Source: Rhizobium sp. ACO-34A
Lineage (GTDB): Bacteria > Pseudomonadota > Alphaproteobacteria > Rhizobiales > Rhizobiaceae
DNA: 64,000 nucleotides
Direction of reading: 5' to 3'
Assembly: GCA_002600635.1 (NCBI GenBank)
Contig: CP021371.1
Span: 2,545,001 to 2,609,000, forward strand
In this document: positions 19,424 to 28,999 of the stretch, in pieces
Layout of the letters: each line of letters starts with the position of its first letter
Numbering within the stretch: the first letter of the stretch is position 1
Notes under the pieces: generated by a model
What the model saw: only the letters and a program-made list of their open reading frames with translations
The model's database searches: none
What the model was told of the DNA's origin: nothing
Translations under genes and position numbers: made by a program

Positions 19424-19445
19424 GAGCCTTTGGGCAGAGAAAAAG

Positions 19446-19481
19446 AAAGGCGCGGAAACCGAATGGTTCCCGCGCCTTTTT
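19446..19481. terminator. Bidirectional terminator between MFS and IMPase genes
   Basis: GGCGCGG (19449-19455) pairs with CCGCGCC (19470-19476), extended by AAA/TTT outside and a near-matched AAACC/GGTTC inside. It is flanked by A residues on the left and T residues on the right, so it can serve both converging genes. Confidence 0.75.
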
Positions 19482-19501
19482 CATTTGTCAGTCGGACGAC
19501 T

Positions 19502-20323
19502 TCAGACGTTGAAGATCTTCTCGCGCAACTCGTTCCAGCTCGCCTCGTCAGACGCGACGAGAATGCCGCCCTCGAAATCGTAAGGCCGGTACGGCGTTCT
19601 ATCGAACTTGCGCACATAGGCGCCCGCCTCCGCCGAAATCAGAGTGCCGGCCAGATGGTCCCAGGGCATCAGCTTGCGATACTGCAGGAAATGGAGGTGA
19701 CCGGCGGCAAAGGCGCGATATTCATGGGCCGAGCAACGATAGCTGGTGAAAAGCCTGACATCGGCGAGATTGGCAAGCGTCTGCCGCTTCGCCTCCCGCT
19801 CCATATAGGTCACGGCAGCAATGCCGACCATCTGCGAGAGCGGCACGGACGGCGCGACGGCCATCTGCTCCTGATGACCGTCCGGCCGGCAGAGCCATGC
19901 GCCGGAACCCTTCTCGGCGATCAGCCAGTCATTGCCCATCGGATCGTAGATCACCCCGGCAACCGTCTCACCCTTGCGCACCACGGAGAGCATGACGCCG
20001 AACAGCGGCAGGCCGGCCGCATAATTGAAGGTGCCGTCGATGGGGTCGACGATCACCGCCAGCTCGGCATCCTCGATCTTGCCGAGCAGGCCGGGATCGG
20101 CAGCGACCGCTTCCTCGCCGATGAAGACGGCTTCGGGCATCAAGACCTCGACACGCGCGCGGATCATCCGCTCCGCCGCCTCATCCGCCTCGGTGACCAG
20201 ATCGATCGCCTCCGACTTCATCCGCACATCATCCGTGCCGAGATTTCTGAAGCGCGGCAGGATTTCGGTTTCCGCCGCCTCCTGGAGCAGATTGGCGAGT
20301 GCAGCGATATCGAGACTTTCCAT
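19502..20323 (-). CDS. Inositol monophosphatase-family phosphatase, copy 1
   Basis: A 273-residue Mg-dependent, Li-sensitive type phosphatase. Metal-site motifs are present: GEEAV (Glu), VDPIDGTFNY (the DPIDGT signature) and the C-terminal WDHLAGTLI. Possible substrates include inositol phosphates, histidinol phosphate (HisN-like), or 3'-phosphoadenosine nucleotides; the sequence alone does not decide. It is followed upstream on the same strand by a clear paralogue 28 bases away, which points to a tandem duplication. ATG 20323 has AAGGAAC upstream. Confidence 0.88.
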   Translation of the reverse strand: MESLDIAALANLLQEAAETEILPRFRNLGTDDVRMKSEAIDLVTEADEAAERMIRARVEVLMPEAVFIGEEAVAADPGLLGKIEDAELAVIVDPIDGTFNYAAGLPLFGVMLSVVRKGETVAGVIYDPMGNDWLIAEKGSGAWLCRPDGHQEQMAVAPSVPLSQMVGIAAVTYMEREAKRQTLANLADVRLFTSYRCSAHEYRAFAAGHLHFLQYRKLMPWDHLAGTLISAEAGAYVRKFDRTPYRPYDFEGGILVASDEASWNELREKIFNV

Positions 20324-20351
20324 GACGGTTCCTTCGGGCTTCGGATTCTTG

Positions 20352-21179
20352 TTATGAGGCGAATATCACTTCGCGCAGGATCATGTCGCGGCAATCCTTG
20401 TCAGGAGCGGAAATGATGCCGCCATTCGTGTCTCCCGGCAGATAAGGCGTGCCATCGAACCTGGAGGTTACCCCACCCGCTTCGGCATGGATCAGCACAC
20501 CCGCGAGATGGTCCCAAGGCATGAGGCTGTGATGGCCGATGAAGTGCACCTTGCCGGTCGCGACCATCCAGTATTCGTAGGCCGAGCAGTTATAGCCGAA
20601 GGCCATCTTCGTCCTGGCAAGATTGCCTACGATCCGGCGCTTTTCCTCATAAGCGAGGTCGTTGACCGAAATCGTTCCCACCATGTCCGAAAGCGCAGCC
20701 GGTGTTGCGACCCGGATCGGATTACGCCTGCCATCGGCTCCAAGAAAGTGAGCGCCCGCGCCCTTTAACGCAACGAGGGTGTCACCGAGAACCGATTCGT
20801 GAATGAGGCCTGCGACCGTCTCTCCCTTGCGGACGACGGCGAGGTTCGTGCCGTAAATCGGCAGACCGGCCTGAAAATTGAAGGTTCCGTCGACTGGATC
20901 GATGACGAAGGCAAGCTCCGCCTCGCGCAGACGCCCGACGACGCTCTTGTCGTTCTCATAGGCTTCCTCGCCGACGATCAACGCGTCCGGCCAGCGTTGC
21001 AGCAGTCGTTCCGTGATGAATTTCTCGGCCAGCAGGTCGGCATCGGTGACAAGATCGATCGATGACTTCTTCTCGCTCACCTGACCGTCTTCCAGATGAC
21101 GGAACCGGGGGCGTATTTCCGCTCCCGCCGCCTCCTTGACGATGTCGAGAACGAGGTCGAGGTGGGCGTCGTGAAACAT
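20352..21179 (-). CDS. Inositol monophosphatase-family phosphatase, copy 2
   Basis: A 275-residue paralogue of the adjacent gene with the same architecture: GEEAYEND, IDPVDGTFNFQAGLPIYG and MPWDHLAGVLI. The C-terminal segment (GTPYLPGDTNGGIISAPDK) also parallels copy 1 (RTPYRPYDFEGGILVASDE). The genes have diverged strongly, so the duplication is old and the two may act on different phosphate esters. The start lies 48 bases after the end of ttcA, suggesting a ttcA-IMPase2-IMPase1 transcript. Confidence 0.88.
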   Translation of the reverse strand: MFHDAHLDLVLDIVKEAAGAEIRPRFRHLEDGQVSEKKSSIDLVTDADLLAEKFITERLLQRWPDALIVGEEAYENDKSVVGRLREAELAFVIDPVDGTFNFQAGLPIYGTNLAVVRKGETVAGLIHESVLGDTLVALKGAGAHFLGADGRRNPIRVATPAALSDMVGTISVNDLAYEEKRRIVGNLARTKMAFGYNCSAYEYWMVATGKVHFIGHHSLMPWDHLAGVLIHAEAGGVTSRFDGTPYLPGDTNGGIISAPDKDCRDMILREVIFAS

Positions 21180-21227
21180 GGATGCTCTTTCCGGGGATTG
21201 TTGGCGGAGGAAAGATCTTCCGCTGCA

Positions 21228-22115
21228 CTATTCGGATGACGACTGCGTGACAGCAAGGCCGAAAAAGTCGAAGAGCTTCGGATCGAGAAGGTGCGAGGCG
21301 TCCACGTGACCGAGCGCGCGGAGCATCGCATCCTTGCGTCCCGGCATCTTCGCCTCGATCCCCGCCAGCATTTCCTTCATCGCATTGCGCTGCAGCCCGT
21401 CCTGGGACCCGCAGAGATCGCAGGGAATGATAGGAAACGCCATGGCCTCGGCAAAGCGCGCCATGTCGTCCTCCGCCGCATAGGCAAGCGGCCGCAGCAC
21501 CATCAGGTCACCCTCGTCGTTCAGGAGCTTTGCCGGCATCGTCGAGAGACGACCACCGTGGAAGAAGTTCATGAAAAAGGTCTCGAGGATATCCTCGCGA
21601 TGATGGCCGAGCACCAGCGCGTCGCAACCCTCCTCGCGGGCGATACGATAGAGATTACCGCGCCGAAGACGCGAACAGAGCGAACAATAGGTCCCGCCAT
21701 GCGGAACCTTCTCCTTCACCACGGAATAGGTGTCGCGATATTCGATCCGATGCGGCACGCCGATCGAGGACAGATAGTCCGGCAGGATGTGCTTGGGGAA
21801 ATTCGGCTGGCCCTGATCGAGATTGCAGGCGATCAGCTCGACCGGCAGCAGACCGCGCCATTTGAGATCGAGCAGGATGGCCAGCAGCCCGTAGGAATCC
21901 TTGCCTCCCGAAAGGCCGACCAGCCAGCGTTTCTGGCCGTTCAGCATATCGAAATCCGAGAATGCCTGGCGCACCTGACGAATCAGGCGCTTGCGCAGCT
22001 TGTTGAAGCTGACGGAACGCGGTGCTGCGGCGAAGACCGGATGGACGCCCGCCGAAAGATCGTCGTCTTCGACGGCGTCGGTTGCAAAAATTTCGGCGGA
22101 CGGCAGGACGTTCAT
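21228..22115 (-). CDS. ttcA: tRNA 2-thiocytidine biosynthesis protein
   Basis: Installs 2-thiocytidine at position 32 of certain tRNAs, using ATP and a [4Fe-4S] cluster. The 295-residue protein has the PP-loop SGGKDS in [11 protein letters not shown] and two CxxC pairs, CSLC and CDLC, the usual TtcA cluster ligands. C-terminal part and length are typical. First gene of the run with the two IMPase-family genes on the minus strand; divergent to nothing, with glsA ending 61 bases upstream. Confidence 0.93.
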   Translation of the reverse strand: MNVLPSAEIFATDAVEDDDLSAGVHPVFAAAPRSVSFNKLRKRLIRQVRQAFSDFDMLNGQKRWLVGLSGGKDSYGLLAILLDLKWRGLLPVELIACNLDQGQPNFPKHILPDYLSSIGVPHRIEYRDTYSVVKEKVPHGGTYCSLCSRLRRGNLYRIAREEGCDALVLGHHREDILETFFMNFFHGGRLSTMPAKLLNDEGDLMVLRPLAYAAEDDMARFAEAMAFPIIPCDLCGSQDGLQRNAMKEMLAGIEAKMPGRKDAMLRALGHVDASHLLDPKLFDFFGLAVTQSSSE

Positions 22116-22176
22116 GGGCTGGCTCCGGCGCGCTCATGGCGCTCGTCACTGCAAATGCCTGTTTGGATCGCCAAGA

Positions 22177-23103
22177 TCAAGTCCCGAACACCGACCAGCC
22201 GGTGCGCGTGGCAAGCATTTCAAGCGCCACCGAACCGAGCGCCGAGTTTCCGACCTTGTTCAACCCCGGCGACCAGACCGCAATCGACGCTTTGCCCGGC
22301 GCAATCGCGAGAATACCCCCGCCGACGCCGCTCTTGCCCGGCAGACCGACATGATAGGCGAAATCGCCGGAACCATCATAGTGGCCGCAGGTCAGCATCA
22401 GCGCATTGATGCGCCGTGCGCGCTTTGGAGAGACGACGGAAAAGCCGGTGAGCGGATTTGTGCCGCGATTGGCAAGGTAAAGACCGGCATGGGAGAGCTG
22501 CACGCAGCTCATCGCCAGCGCGCACTGGTGAAAATAGACGCCAAGCGTGTGCTCGACAGGATGCATCAGATTTCCAAAGCCGCGCATGAAATTGGCGAGC
22601 GCGAAATTCCGGTAACCCGTCTCCTGCTCCGAACGCGCCACCTTCTCATCGATGGTGACCGCATCGTCATCGGCAATGAAGCGCATGAACCGCAGGAATT
22701 CGCCGATAGCCTCGCGCGGCTTGTGGCCCGCCAGCACCATGTCGGTAATTACGATAGCACCCGCATTGATGAAGGGATTGCGCGGAATGCCGTGCTCGTG
22801 TTCGAGCTGGACGATGGAATTGAACGAAGAGCCCGACGGCTCCCGGCCAACGCGCTTCCACACGGATTCGCCGGCCTTGCCGAGCGCCAGCGTCAGCATG
22901 AAGACCTTGGAGATACTCTGGATCGAGAAGGACGTATCCGCGTCGCCGGCCGTATAGGTGGTGCCGTCCACGGTCGTGATCGCGAGACCGAACTGCGTGG
23001 GATCGACGCGCGCCAGTTCCGGAATGTAATCCGCCACCTTGCCCTCGCCGAGCCGGGGCTGAAGGTCGCGTACGATATCGTCAACGACTGCCTGAAGATC
23101 CAT
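22177..23103 (-). CDS. glsA: Glutaminase
   Basis: Hydrolyses glutamine to glutamate and ammonia; a serine-dependent beta-lactamase-like enzyme. The 308-residue protein has the SxxK motif in [12 protein letters not shown], the [10 protein letters not shown] and EQETGYRN segments, and the C-terminal [11 protein letters not shown]. The ATG at 23103 has GAGGAA immediately upstream; an in-frame TTG 18 bases earlier is less likely. The rpsD terminator lies between the two genes, so it needs its own promoter. Confidence 0.96.
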   Translation of the reverse strand: MDLQAVVDDIVRDLQPRLGEGKVADYIPELARVDPTQFGLAITTVDGTTYTAGDADTSFSIQSISKVFMLTLALGKAGESVWKRVGREPSGSSFNSIVQLEHEHGIPRNPFINAGAIVITDMVLAGHKPREAIGEFLRFMRFIADDDAVTIDEKVARSEQETGYRNFALANFMRGFGNLMHPVEHTLGVYFHQCALAMSCVQLSHAGLYLANRGTNPLTGFSVVSPKRARRINALMLTCGHYDGSGDFAYHVGLPGKSGVGGGILAIAPGKASIAVWSPGLNKVGNSALGSVALEMLATRTGWSVFGT

Positions 23104-23165
23104 GGCTTCCTCTCGATGCAAAGCGCGGCGAACGACATATTCAACGGGGAATGCTGCAGCGCAAA

Positions 23166-23194
23166 TAGAAAAAGCCGCCCCGAGGGGCGGCTTT
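23166..23194 (-). terminator. Intrinsic terminator of rpsD
   Basis: AAAGCCGCCC and GGGCGGCTTT (23171-23180 and 23185-23194) form a perfect 10-bp stem around CGAG. On the minus strand the stem is followed by five T residues, so it ends rpsD. Confidence 0.85.
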
Positions 23195-23216
23195 CCACAA
23201 TCCGCTCTCGCAGAAA

Positions 23217-23834
23217 TTAGCGAGAATAGAATTCGACGACGAGCTGCGGCTCCATGACGACCGCGTACGGTACGTCGGACAGGCCCGGAACGCGAGCGAA
23301 GGTAGCAACCATCTTGTTGTGGTCGACTTCGATGTAGTCCGGAACGTCGCGCTCAGCGAGAGCAACCGATTCCAGAACGGTAACGAGCTGCTTGGACTTC
23401 TGGCGAACTTCGATGACGTCGCCCGGCTTGCAACGGTAGGAACCGATGTTGACGCGAACGCCGTTGACCGTGACGTGGCCATGGTTGACGAACTGACGGG
23501 CAGCGAAGACCGTCGGTACGAACTTGGCACGGTACACGATTGCGTCGAGACGCGATTCGAGCAGGCCGATCAGGTTCTCGGAGGTATCGCCCTTGCGACG
23601 GTTTGCTTCGTCGTAGGTGGCGCGGAACTGCTTTTCGCGCAGGTCGCCGTAGTAGCCCTTCAGCTTCTGCTTGGCGCGGAGCTGAACACCGAAGTCGGAC
23701 AGCTTGCCCTTGCGGCGCTGACCGTGCTGGCCCGGGCCGTATTCGCGACGGTTCACCGGGGACTTCGGACGGCCCCAGATATTTTCGCCCATACGGCGGT
23801 CAATTTTATACTTGGATGAAGAGCGCTTGCTCAT
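23217..23834 (-). CDS. rpsD: 30S ribosomal protein S4
   Basis: Primary 16S rRNA-binding protein of the small subunit. The 205-residue protein begins [20 protein letters not shown] and has the S4 RNA-binding domain with [20 protein letters not shown]. It stands alone, not in the alpha operon with rpsM/rpsK/rpoA as in Escherichia coli, which is usual for alphaproteobacteria. It has a good ribosome-binding site (GAAGGAAA), a promoter about 170 bases upstream and a structured leader. Confidence 0.98.
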   Translation of the reverse strand: MSKRSSSKYKIDRRMGENIWGRPKSPVNRREYGPGQHGQRRKGKLSDFGVQLRAKQKLKGYYGDLREKQFRATYDEANRRKGDTSENLIGLLESRLDAIVYRAKFVPTVFAARQFVNHGHVTVNGVRVNIGSYRCKPGDVIEVRQKSKQLVTVLESVALAERDVPDYIEVDHNKMVATFARVPGLSDVPYAVVMEPQLVVEFYSR

Positions 23835-24002
23835 CGTATTTCCTTCTCAACAAGTTAGGCCGGTTTGTTGCCAAACCGGTCGAGGAAACACGCCCTCCTC
23901 TGAACGTCGTTTTGGACGTTCTGACAGGCTTCTCACGTAAGCGTACGGATGAAACCACGGGACATGTCAAAACAAACACCGGACATTACGGTCCGGCGTT
24001 GG
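23835..24002 (-). promoter_or_regulatory. Structured 5' leader of rpsD
   Basis: The untranslated region between the predicted start of transcription (about 24002) and the rpsD ATG contains three perfect hairpins: CCGGAC/GTCCGG (23979-23996), GAACGTC/GACGTTC (23902-23921) and CCGGTTTG/CAAACCGG (23860-23879). The first has a T-rich tail on the minus strand, so it could act as an attenuator. S4 represses its own synthesis in other bacteria; autoregulation here is inference. Confidence 0.5.
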
Positions 24003-24115
24003 TGGGCTCAATAGGGGGTAAGGGTCAGAAAGTCAACCGCTTTCATGACAGCCGCGTGAAGGTAAATTCCCGAGGAAAGCCTCTGGGACCCTTGACCCCT
24101 TATCATGGGCACACC
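24001..24115. repeat. Long imperfect palindrome over the rpsD promoter
   Basis: Bases 24001-24026 can pair with 24087-24115 (more than 20 pairs, with small bulges and a few G-T pairs). The interior also folds (CCCGAGG-AAAG-CCTC-T-GGG at 24069-24087). No ORF or tRNA fits. The 24115-24194 remainder of this interval shows nothing I can name. It could be a palindromic intergenic repeat or a structured RNA. Confidence 0.5.
24009..24037 (-). promoter_or_regulatory. Predicted housekeeping promoter of rpsD
   Basis: On the minus strand GTTGAC (24037-24032), a 17-base spacer and CTATTG (24014-24009) match the rhizobial sigma-70 pattern CTTGAC-N17-CTATAT at most positions. Transcription would start near 24002. 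Confidence 0.65.
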
Positions 24116-24194
24116 TGCGTTCGATGAAAGCTCTAAAAAGGTCGGCTGATATGGCACGAAGAGGACCAATTCGAATCGACCCATTATTACTGTG

Positions 24195-25250
24195 CTAATT
24201 TCGCGGCAAGATCGGCAAATGCAGGTCGGCAATCAGGCCCTCGACGCACCATGTCCGAGTGAGCGAGCCACCAGCGGATCGCACGATGCGGTCCACCATC
24301 TCGCTTCCGAACCCCCGGCGTTCGGGAGCGGAGAGAAGCGCCGGCCCACCGAGTTCAATCCACGTCAGATCGAGTGCTTCGCCGTTCTTTGTCCAGCGAA
24401 CGGTAACGTTACCTTCATCCTTACCTAGCGCGCCGTATTTCAACGAGTTCGTCGCCAGCTCATGAAGGAAGAGGGCGAATGTCGGCATGTCGGCACGAGA
24501 GATGGTCACCGGGCAGCCGGCCACCGTGCAGCGACCGTGATAGGGACGAAGGACCGAATGGACCACCGCCCCAAGATCCACGTCTCCTACATCGCCGTCA
24601 TCGTTCAGCCCCGAAGCGAAAACGGCGTCCGAAGCCCGGGAAAGGGCACCGAGCTTATCCCGAAGAATAGTCGTCACGGCTTCCGGCGTACCAGCAGAAA
24701 CAGCCTCCCTTTCGGCGATGACAATCAGGCTCGATACCACGGAGAACAGATTCTTGATGCGATGCTGCATCTCACGGGAAAGAAGCCGCTCGCGCTCGAT
24801 CGCGTCCTCGATTTGCTTCTCAAGCCGTGTCTTGGCCGTAATGTCGCGCGACACGCAGAGAATCGACAGAACCTGGCCGGAAGCATCGATGACAGGCGTC
24901 AGCAGATTATCCCAGTATTGTGTCCCGTCGGGCGACACGCTCCTGCCAGGAAAACGGGCGTTGCGCCCCTCACGAGCTTCCTGCAGCGCTTCCATCCCCA
25001 AAGGGTGAACCTCCTCGGGCAACAAGGAAAGCCAGGGCATGCCGAAGCTGGAATCCTCGGGCACACCCAATGCCCGACAACCCGCTCGGTTCATCGTCAG
25101 AAGTCTGCCATCCGTGGACACCACCTTGATGCAGTCTGGTGTCGCGTCCAGCATCGCTTTCTGCAAATCGGAAAAATGCGGTTCCCTATTCGAAGACGCC
25201 CCCGGAAAGACGATACGTGAATAGACTCCCGCCACTGTTTCCATACTCAT
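24195..25250 (-). CDS. PAS-HWE histidine kinase
   Basis: A 351-residue soluble sensor kinase (from ATG 25250). An N-terminal PAS domain (about residues 30-140, ending ILCVSRDITAKTRLEKQ) precedes the HWE-family kinase domain. The phospho-accepting histidine is in EMQHRIKNL (residue about 163), the N-box is HELATNSLKYGAL with the family histidine, and the G1 box has W-x-E (LTWIELGG). A GF-x-S-type GFGSEMVDRIV lies near the end. HWE kinases are common in rhizobia and often sense light or stress. No response regulator gene is adjacent, so it is an orphan. A second in-frame ATG lies 6 bases downstream. Confidence 0.88.
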   Translation of the reverse strand: MSMETVAGVYSRIVFPGASSNREPHFSDLQKAMLDATPDCIKVVSTDGRLLTMNRAGCRALGVPEDSSFGMPWLSLLPEEVHPLGMEALQEAREGRNARFPGRSVSPDGTQYWDNLLTPVIDASGQVLSILCVSRDITAKTRLEKQIEDAIERERLLSREMQHRIKNLFSVVSSLIVIAEREAVSAGTPEAVTTILRDKLGALSRASDAVFASGLNDDGDVGDVDLGAVVHSVLRPYHGRCTVAGCPVTISRADMPTFALFLHELATNSLKYGALGKDEGNVTVRWTKNGEALDLTWIELGGPALLSAPERRGFGSEMVDRIVRSAGGSLTRTWCVEGLIADLHLPILPRN

Positions 25251-25525
25251 GCCCCCTGTTGCCACACTACCGAAATAGAGAATTAGCATGAACGGAAGTT
25301 CTCCTCAATCGATCCGGCGTTTCTGTAGAACACCGCAAAACATCGCCTACCCGCGTTGTCCTGCGGCAGCACTGGTACACCCGAAACGCGTGAGGTCACC
25401 TTCCGAAAACGGATCGAGAGCCCGAAATATTGACGGCGGGGGAGTCTCTGCCGGCAGCCCATTCACCACATCGACGCCGGGGGCTATAAAGAACGACAGA
25501 TTCAGCACAAGATTCGGGATCCGCA

Positions 25526-26764
25526 ATGGCCGATACAGTCCTCGAACGCCTTCTTCGCTACGTCGTCATCGACACACAGTCGGATCCCGCCTCCTCCGCG
25601 CAGCCTTCGACGGAAAAGCAGAAGGATCTCGGTCGGCTGCTGGTCGAGGAACTGCTGGCAATCGGCCTTTCCGACGCCCATCTCGACGAACACGGCAATG
25701 TCTACGCCACAATTCCGGCCAATGTCGAAAAGCCGGTACCGGTCATCTGCTTCTGCTCGCACATGGATACGGCGCCCGACTTCACCGGCACCAACGTCCG
25801 CCCCCAGATCGTCAGCAACTATCAGGGCGGGGACATAAGGCTGACGGGTGACACGAGCCAGGTCATCCGCGTTGCCGACAATCCCGAACTGAAAGACCAG
25901 ATCGGCCACGACATCGTCACCACGGACGGCACGACGCTTCTCGGCGCCGACGACAAGGCCGGTGTCGCCGAGATCATGACGGCTGCGCAATACCTGATGG
26001 ATCATCCCGAGATCCGCCGGGGCAAGATCCGCATCCTCTTCACCACCGACGAGGAAATCGGCCGCGGCGCCGACAAGGTCGATCTTGAGAAACTGGGAGC
26101 CGCCTTTGGCTATACGCTGGACGGCAGCACCGTCGGAGAGATCGAGAACGAGACCTTTTCGGCCGATGGCGTCGACATCGTCATCTCCGGCGTTGCCATT
26201 CACCCGGGCTACGCCAAGGGCAAGATGGAAAACGCGATCAAGATCGCCAGCGAGATTGTCGCGCGCCTGCCGAAGGACATCGCGCCCGAAACCACCGACG
26301 GCAAGCAGGGTTTCATCCACCCGGTCGATATCAGCGGTTCCATGGAAAAGGCCCACCTTTCCCTCATCATCCGCGACTTTGTGGAAGAAGGACTGAAGAC
26401 CAAGGAAGCCCTGCTCGAAGACATCACCAGAGAGGTGATGAAAGCCTATTCCGGCTCGACTTTCACTTTCACCGTCAAGGAACAGTATCGCAATATGAAG
26501 GTCGTTCTCGACCGGCATCCGATGGTGGTCGACAATCTGGTGGAAGCGGTGCGGCGCGCTGGCCTCACGCCGGAACTGCACAGCATTCGCGGCGGCACGG
26601 ACGGCTCGCGTCTGTCCTTCATGGGGCTACCCTGCCCCAATATCTACACCGGCGGCCACGCCTATCATTCGCCGCTCGAATGGGTGAGCCGGCAGGACAT
26701 GGAGAAGTCGGTCGAAACGATCGTCGAACTGGTCAAGGTCTGGGAAGAACGCACGCCGGGCTAG
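25526..26764 (+). CDS. pepT: Peptidase T (tripeptide aminopeptidase)
   Basis: Zinc-dependent M20B peptidase that removes the N-terminal residue of tripeptides; cytoplasmic. The 412-residue protein shows metal-site motifs CFCSHMDTAPD, LGADDKAGVAEIM and FTTDEEIGRGADKVD, and the C-terminal IRGGTDGSRLSFMGLPCPN, all characteristic of PepT. It begins at an ATG at 25526 after a 275-base interval from the kinase gene, in which I see no other feature. Divergent from the kinase. Confidence 0.96.
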   Translation: MADTVLERLLRYVVIDTQSDPASSAQPSTEKQKDLGRLLVEELLAIGLSDAHLDEHGNVYATIPANVEKPVPVICFCSHMDTAPDFTGTNVRPQIVSNYQGGDIRLTGDTSQVIRVADNPELKDQIGHDIVTTDGTTLLGADDKAGVAEIMTAAQYLMDHPEIRRGKIRILFTTDEEIGRGADKVDLEKLGAAFGYTLDGSTVGEIENETFSADGVDIVISGVAIHPGYAKGKMENAIKIASEIVARLPKDIAPETTDGKQGFIHPVDISGSMEKAHLSLIIRDFVEEGLKTKEALLEDITREVMKAYSGSTFTFTVKEQYRNMKVVLDRHPMVVDNLVEAVRRAGLTPELHSIRGGTDGSRLSFMGLPCPNIYTGGHAYHSPLEWVSRQDMEKSVETIVELVKVWEERTPG

Positions 26765-26883
26765 GGTAGTTTCAACAAAGGTGGGAACCGGTTTTGCGTC
26801 CGGAATTGCGGAAATGCTCTAATGTCTCCGACCCGCTGGAATTCGGGCTGAAACGATCCGGCGCAAAACGGAAAGGAACATAC

Positions 26884-27306
26884 ATGAACGATCCTTTCGC
26901 TCTGGAGCGCTTCGTGATGGCGCAAGGTCCGGTCTATGACCATGTGCTCGCCGAGCTTCGTAACGGGCGCAAGACGAGCCACTGGATGTGGTTCGTCTTC
27001 CCGCAGATGAACGGGCTTGGAACCAGCGCGATGGCCGAGAAATACGCGATCTCCTCGCTCGAAGAGGCAAGCGCCTATCTCGATCACCCTATTCTCGGAC
27101 CAAGGCTCTGGGAATGCTGCGAAATCCTGATGGCGACCGAGGGTCTGAGCGCCGACGATATCTTCGGCTATCCCGACGTACTGAAGCTGCGCTCATCGAT
27201 GACGCTGTTTTCGAAAGCAGCGCCCGCACCCAACATCTTCGGCGGCATATTGGAGAAATATTTCGGCGGTGAGCCGGACCCGGGAACCCTGCCCCTGATC
27301 AGGTGA
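26884..27306 (+). CDS. DUF1810 family protein
   Basis: A 140-residue protein with the typical DUF1810 pattern: N-terminal DPFALERFVMAQ, then GRKTSHWMWFVFPQMNGLG, and a C-terminal LRSSMTLFSKAAP-like segment. The family (calpastatin-like DUF1810) has no firm function. The ATG at 26884 has AAAGGAA upstream; an in-frame codon 90 bases earlier would add an unlikely tail. Converges with the HerA-like gene. Confidence 0.85.
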   Translation: MNDPFALERFVMAQGPVYDHVLAELRNGRKTSHWMWFVFPQMNGLGTSAMAEKYAISSLEEASAYLDHPILGPRLWECCEILMATEGLSADDIFGYPDVLKLRSSMTLFSKAAPAPNIFGGILEKYFGGEPDPGTLPLIR

Positions 27307-27342
27307 ACCGCTGGCAAACACGCCCGTCAGCCGACAGCATGC

Positions 27343-28866
27343 CTATTCGGCCGCCGAGGGAACGTCCGCTCCGTCATCGGTGGCATTCGGATCGCCGGGC
27401 TGGGTTTCGGCCTGCAGATCGGGGAAGGCGACGATGCGCTTGCCGGCAAAGTCGGTGTGGACGACCACCAGCCCCTGCTCCTCGAAATAACCGAGAAGCC
27501 TGCGGGCGCGGCGGGCGGAATGGGTGCCGTAAGCCTTGGCGATACGCAGATCGGAAGGACAGGCCTCGCCCCGGATCGCGGCCTTCGCCATCAGCAGGAA
27601 CACGCCCTGCAGATCGTCCGAAACACCAACGGAAAGCGAGAGGGCGGTCGCCCAGGCTTCGCTCGCGGCCGTTTCCTCGTCCACCCCTGCCCGCGCAATC
27701 GCCACCCGGCGGCGAAACTCGCCCATCGCCATCGGCGGCCCGGGCACGCGGCGCATGCGGGCGCGAACGAGGAACTCCTGATAGAGAACGGAATCCGTGC
27801 GATAGGCCGCCTGCGGATCCGCAAGAATTTCCGAAAGAACCGCGGCAAGACGCTCTTCCCGCTCCTCGTCCGAGATTTCCGGCGTGCTGCTTGCCCTGCT
27901 TTCGGTCGCGACCGGCTGGGTCGCTGCCGGGGTCGAACGGGAAAGTTCTGCAAGAATATCGGTGGTCGGGCGCGGCGCGGGCGGCACACGGCGTACGATC
28001 GGACGGGCAAATTCTTCCGGATCCGGCGTGAAAATCAGATCCTCGACATCCTGCGGCGCATCCGGCAGCGGCATCAGCTTCGGGCTCGACGAACGCGCCG
28101 AAGTCTCGACATTACCGATGACGATCGGCAGCGGACGACGGGACAGCGCCGGGCCGAGTGCCACGAAATTGCCGCGCTTGAGATCGCGGAACATTTCCGC
28201 CTGCCGGCGATCCATGCCGAGCAGATCGGCTGCGCGCGCCATGTCGATATCGAGGAAGGTTCGGCCCATCAGGAAGTTGGAGGCTTCCGCGGCCACATTC
28301 TTGGCAAGCTTGGCGAGGCGCTGCGTGGCGATGACGCCGGCAAGCCCGCGCTTTCGGCCACGGCACATCAGGTTGGTCATCGCACCGAGCGACATCTTGC
28401 GGGCGTCTTCGGAGACGTCGCCGCCCACGGAGGGCGCAAACATCTGCGCCTCGTCCACCACCACAAGCACCGGGAACCAGTATTCGCGCTCAGCATCGAA
28501 CATGCCGTTGAGGAAGGCAGCGGCGGCCCGCATCTGCTGCTCGATATCGAGCCCTTCGAGCGTCAGGACGCAGGAGACACGGTGCTGGCGGATGCGGTTG
28601 GCGATGCCGGCAAGCTCGGCCTCGGTCCGCTCGCCATCGACGACCACATGACCGTACTTGTCTGAAAGCGTTACGAAATCGCCTTCCGGGTCGATGATGA
28701 CCTGCTGTACCCAGGGGGCCGACTGCTCCAGCAGGCGACGCAGCAGGTGTGACTTGCCCGAGCCGGAATTGCCCTGCACCAGAAGGCGCGTGGCCAAAAG
28801 CTCCTCGATATCGAGCTTGGCCGGCTGACCGCCAGACACCGTTCCCATATCGATCCCGACCTGCAA
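27343..28866 (-). CDS. HerA-like ATPase (DUF87/COG0433)
   Basis: A 507-residue predicted DNA-translocating or helicase-type ATPase. The Walker A is GNSGSGKSHLL (residues about 32-42), the Walker B VVVDEAQMFAP, and an arginine-finger candidate lies in MCRGRKRGL. A low-complexity Pro/Ser linker (about residues 280-340) precedes a C-terminal winged-helix-like region (EACPSDLRIAKAYGTHSARRARRLL). The TTG at 28866 was chosen because GAGG lies eight bases upstream and the product then starts MQVGIDMG. No NurA nuclease gene is adjacent, so a HerA-NurA repair system is not indicated; its substrate is unknown. Confidence 0.82.
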   Translation of the reverse strand: MQVGIDMGTVSGGQPAKLDIEELLATRLLVQGNSGSGKSHLLRRLLEQSAPWVQQVIIDPEGDFVTLSDKYGHVVVDGERTEAELAGIANRIRQHRVSCVLTLEGLDIEQQMRAAAAFLNGMFDAEREYWFPVLVVVDEAQMFAPSVGGDVSEDARKMSLGAMTNLMCRGRKRGLAGVIATQRLAKLAKNVAAEASNFLMGRTFLDIDMARAADLLGMDRRQAEMFRDLKRGNFVALGPALSRRPLPIVIGNVETSARSSSPKLMPLPDAPQDVEDLIFTPDPEEFARPIVRRVPPAPRPTTDILAELSRSTPAATQPVATESRASSTPEISDEEREERLAAVLSEILADPQAAYRTDSVLYQEFLVRARMRRVPGPPMAMGEFRRRVAIARAGVDEETAASEAWATALSLSVGVSDDLQGVFLLMAKAAIRGEACPSDLRIAKAYGTHSARRARRLLGYFEEQGLVVVHTDFAGKRIVAFPDLQAETQPGDPNATDDGADVPSAAE

Positions 28867-28999
28867 TTCCCCAACCTCGAAAAGTGCGAATCCCTAATGC
28901 CGCCGAAGCGGCGCATCGGATCATGCCATAACAAAATTGTTGCGGACGTGCGCGTCAGGAAAAATTTAACCCACAGGGGAAATGCGCGCGAACGTCCGG

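Noticed and set aside
24001..24115. 6S RNA, SRP RNA or RNase P RNA in the palindromic region
   Set aside because: No GGAAGGAAGCAGCC, GAGGAAAGTCCGGGC or comparable conserved core is present, and the structure overlaps the rpsD promoter.
27343..28866. HerA-NurA or other defence ATPase module
   Set aside because: No nuclease or other defence gene is adjacent; the neighbours (DUF1810, CorC-type transporter) are housekeeping-like.
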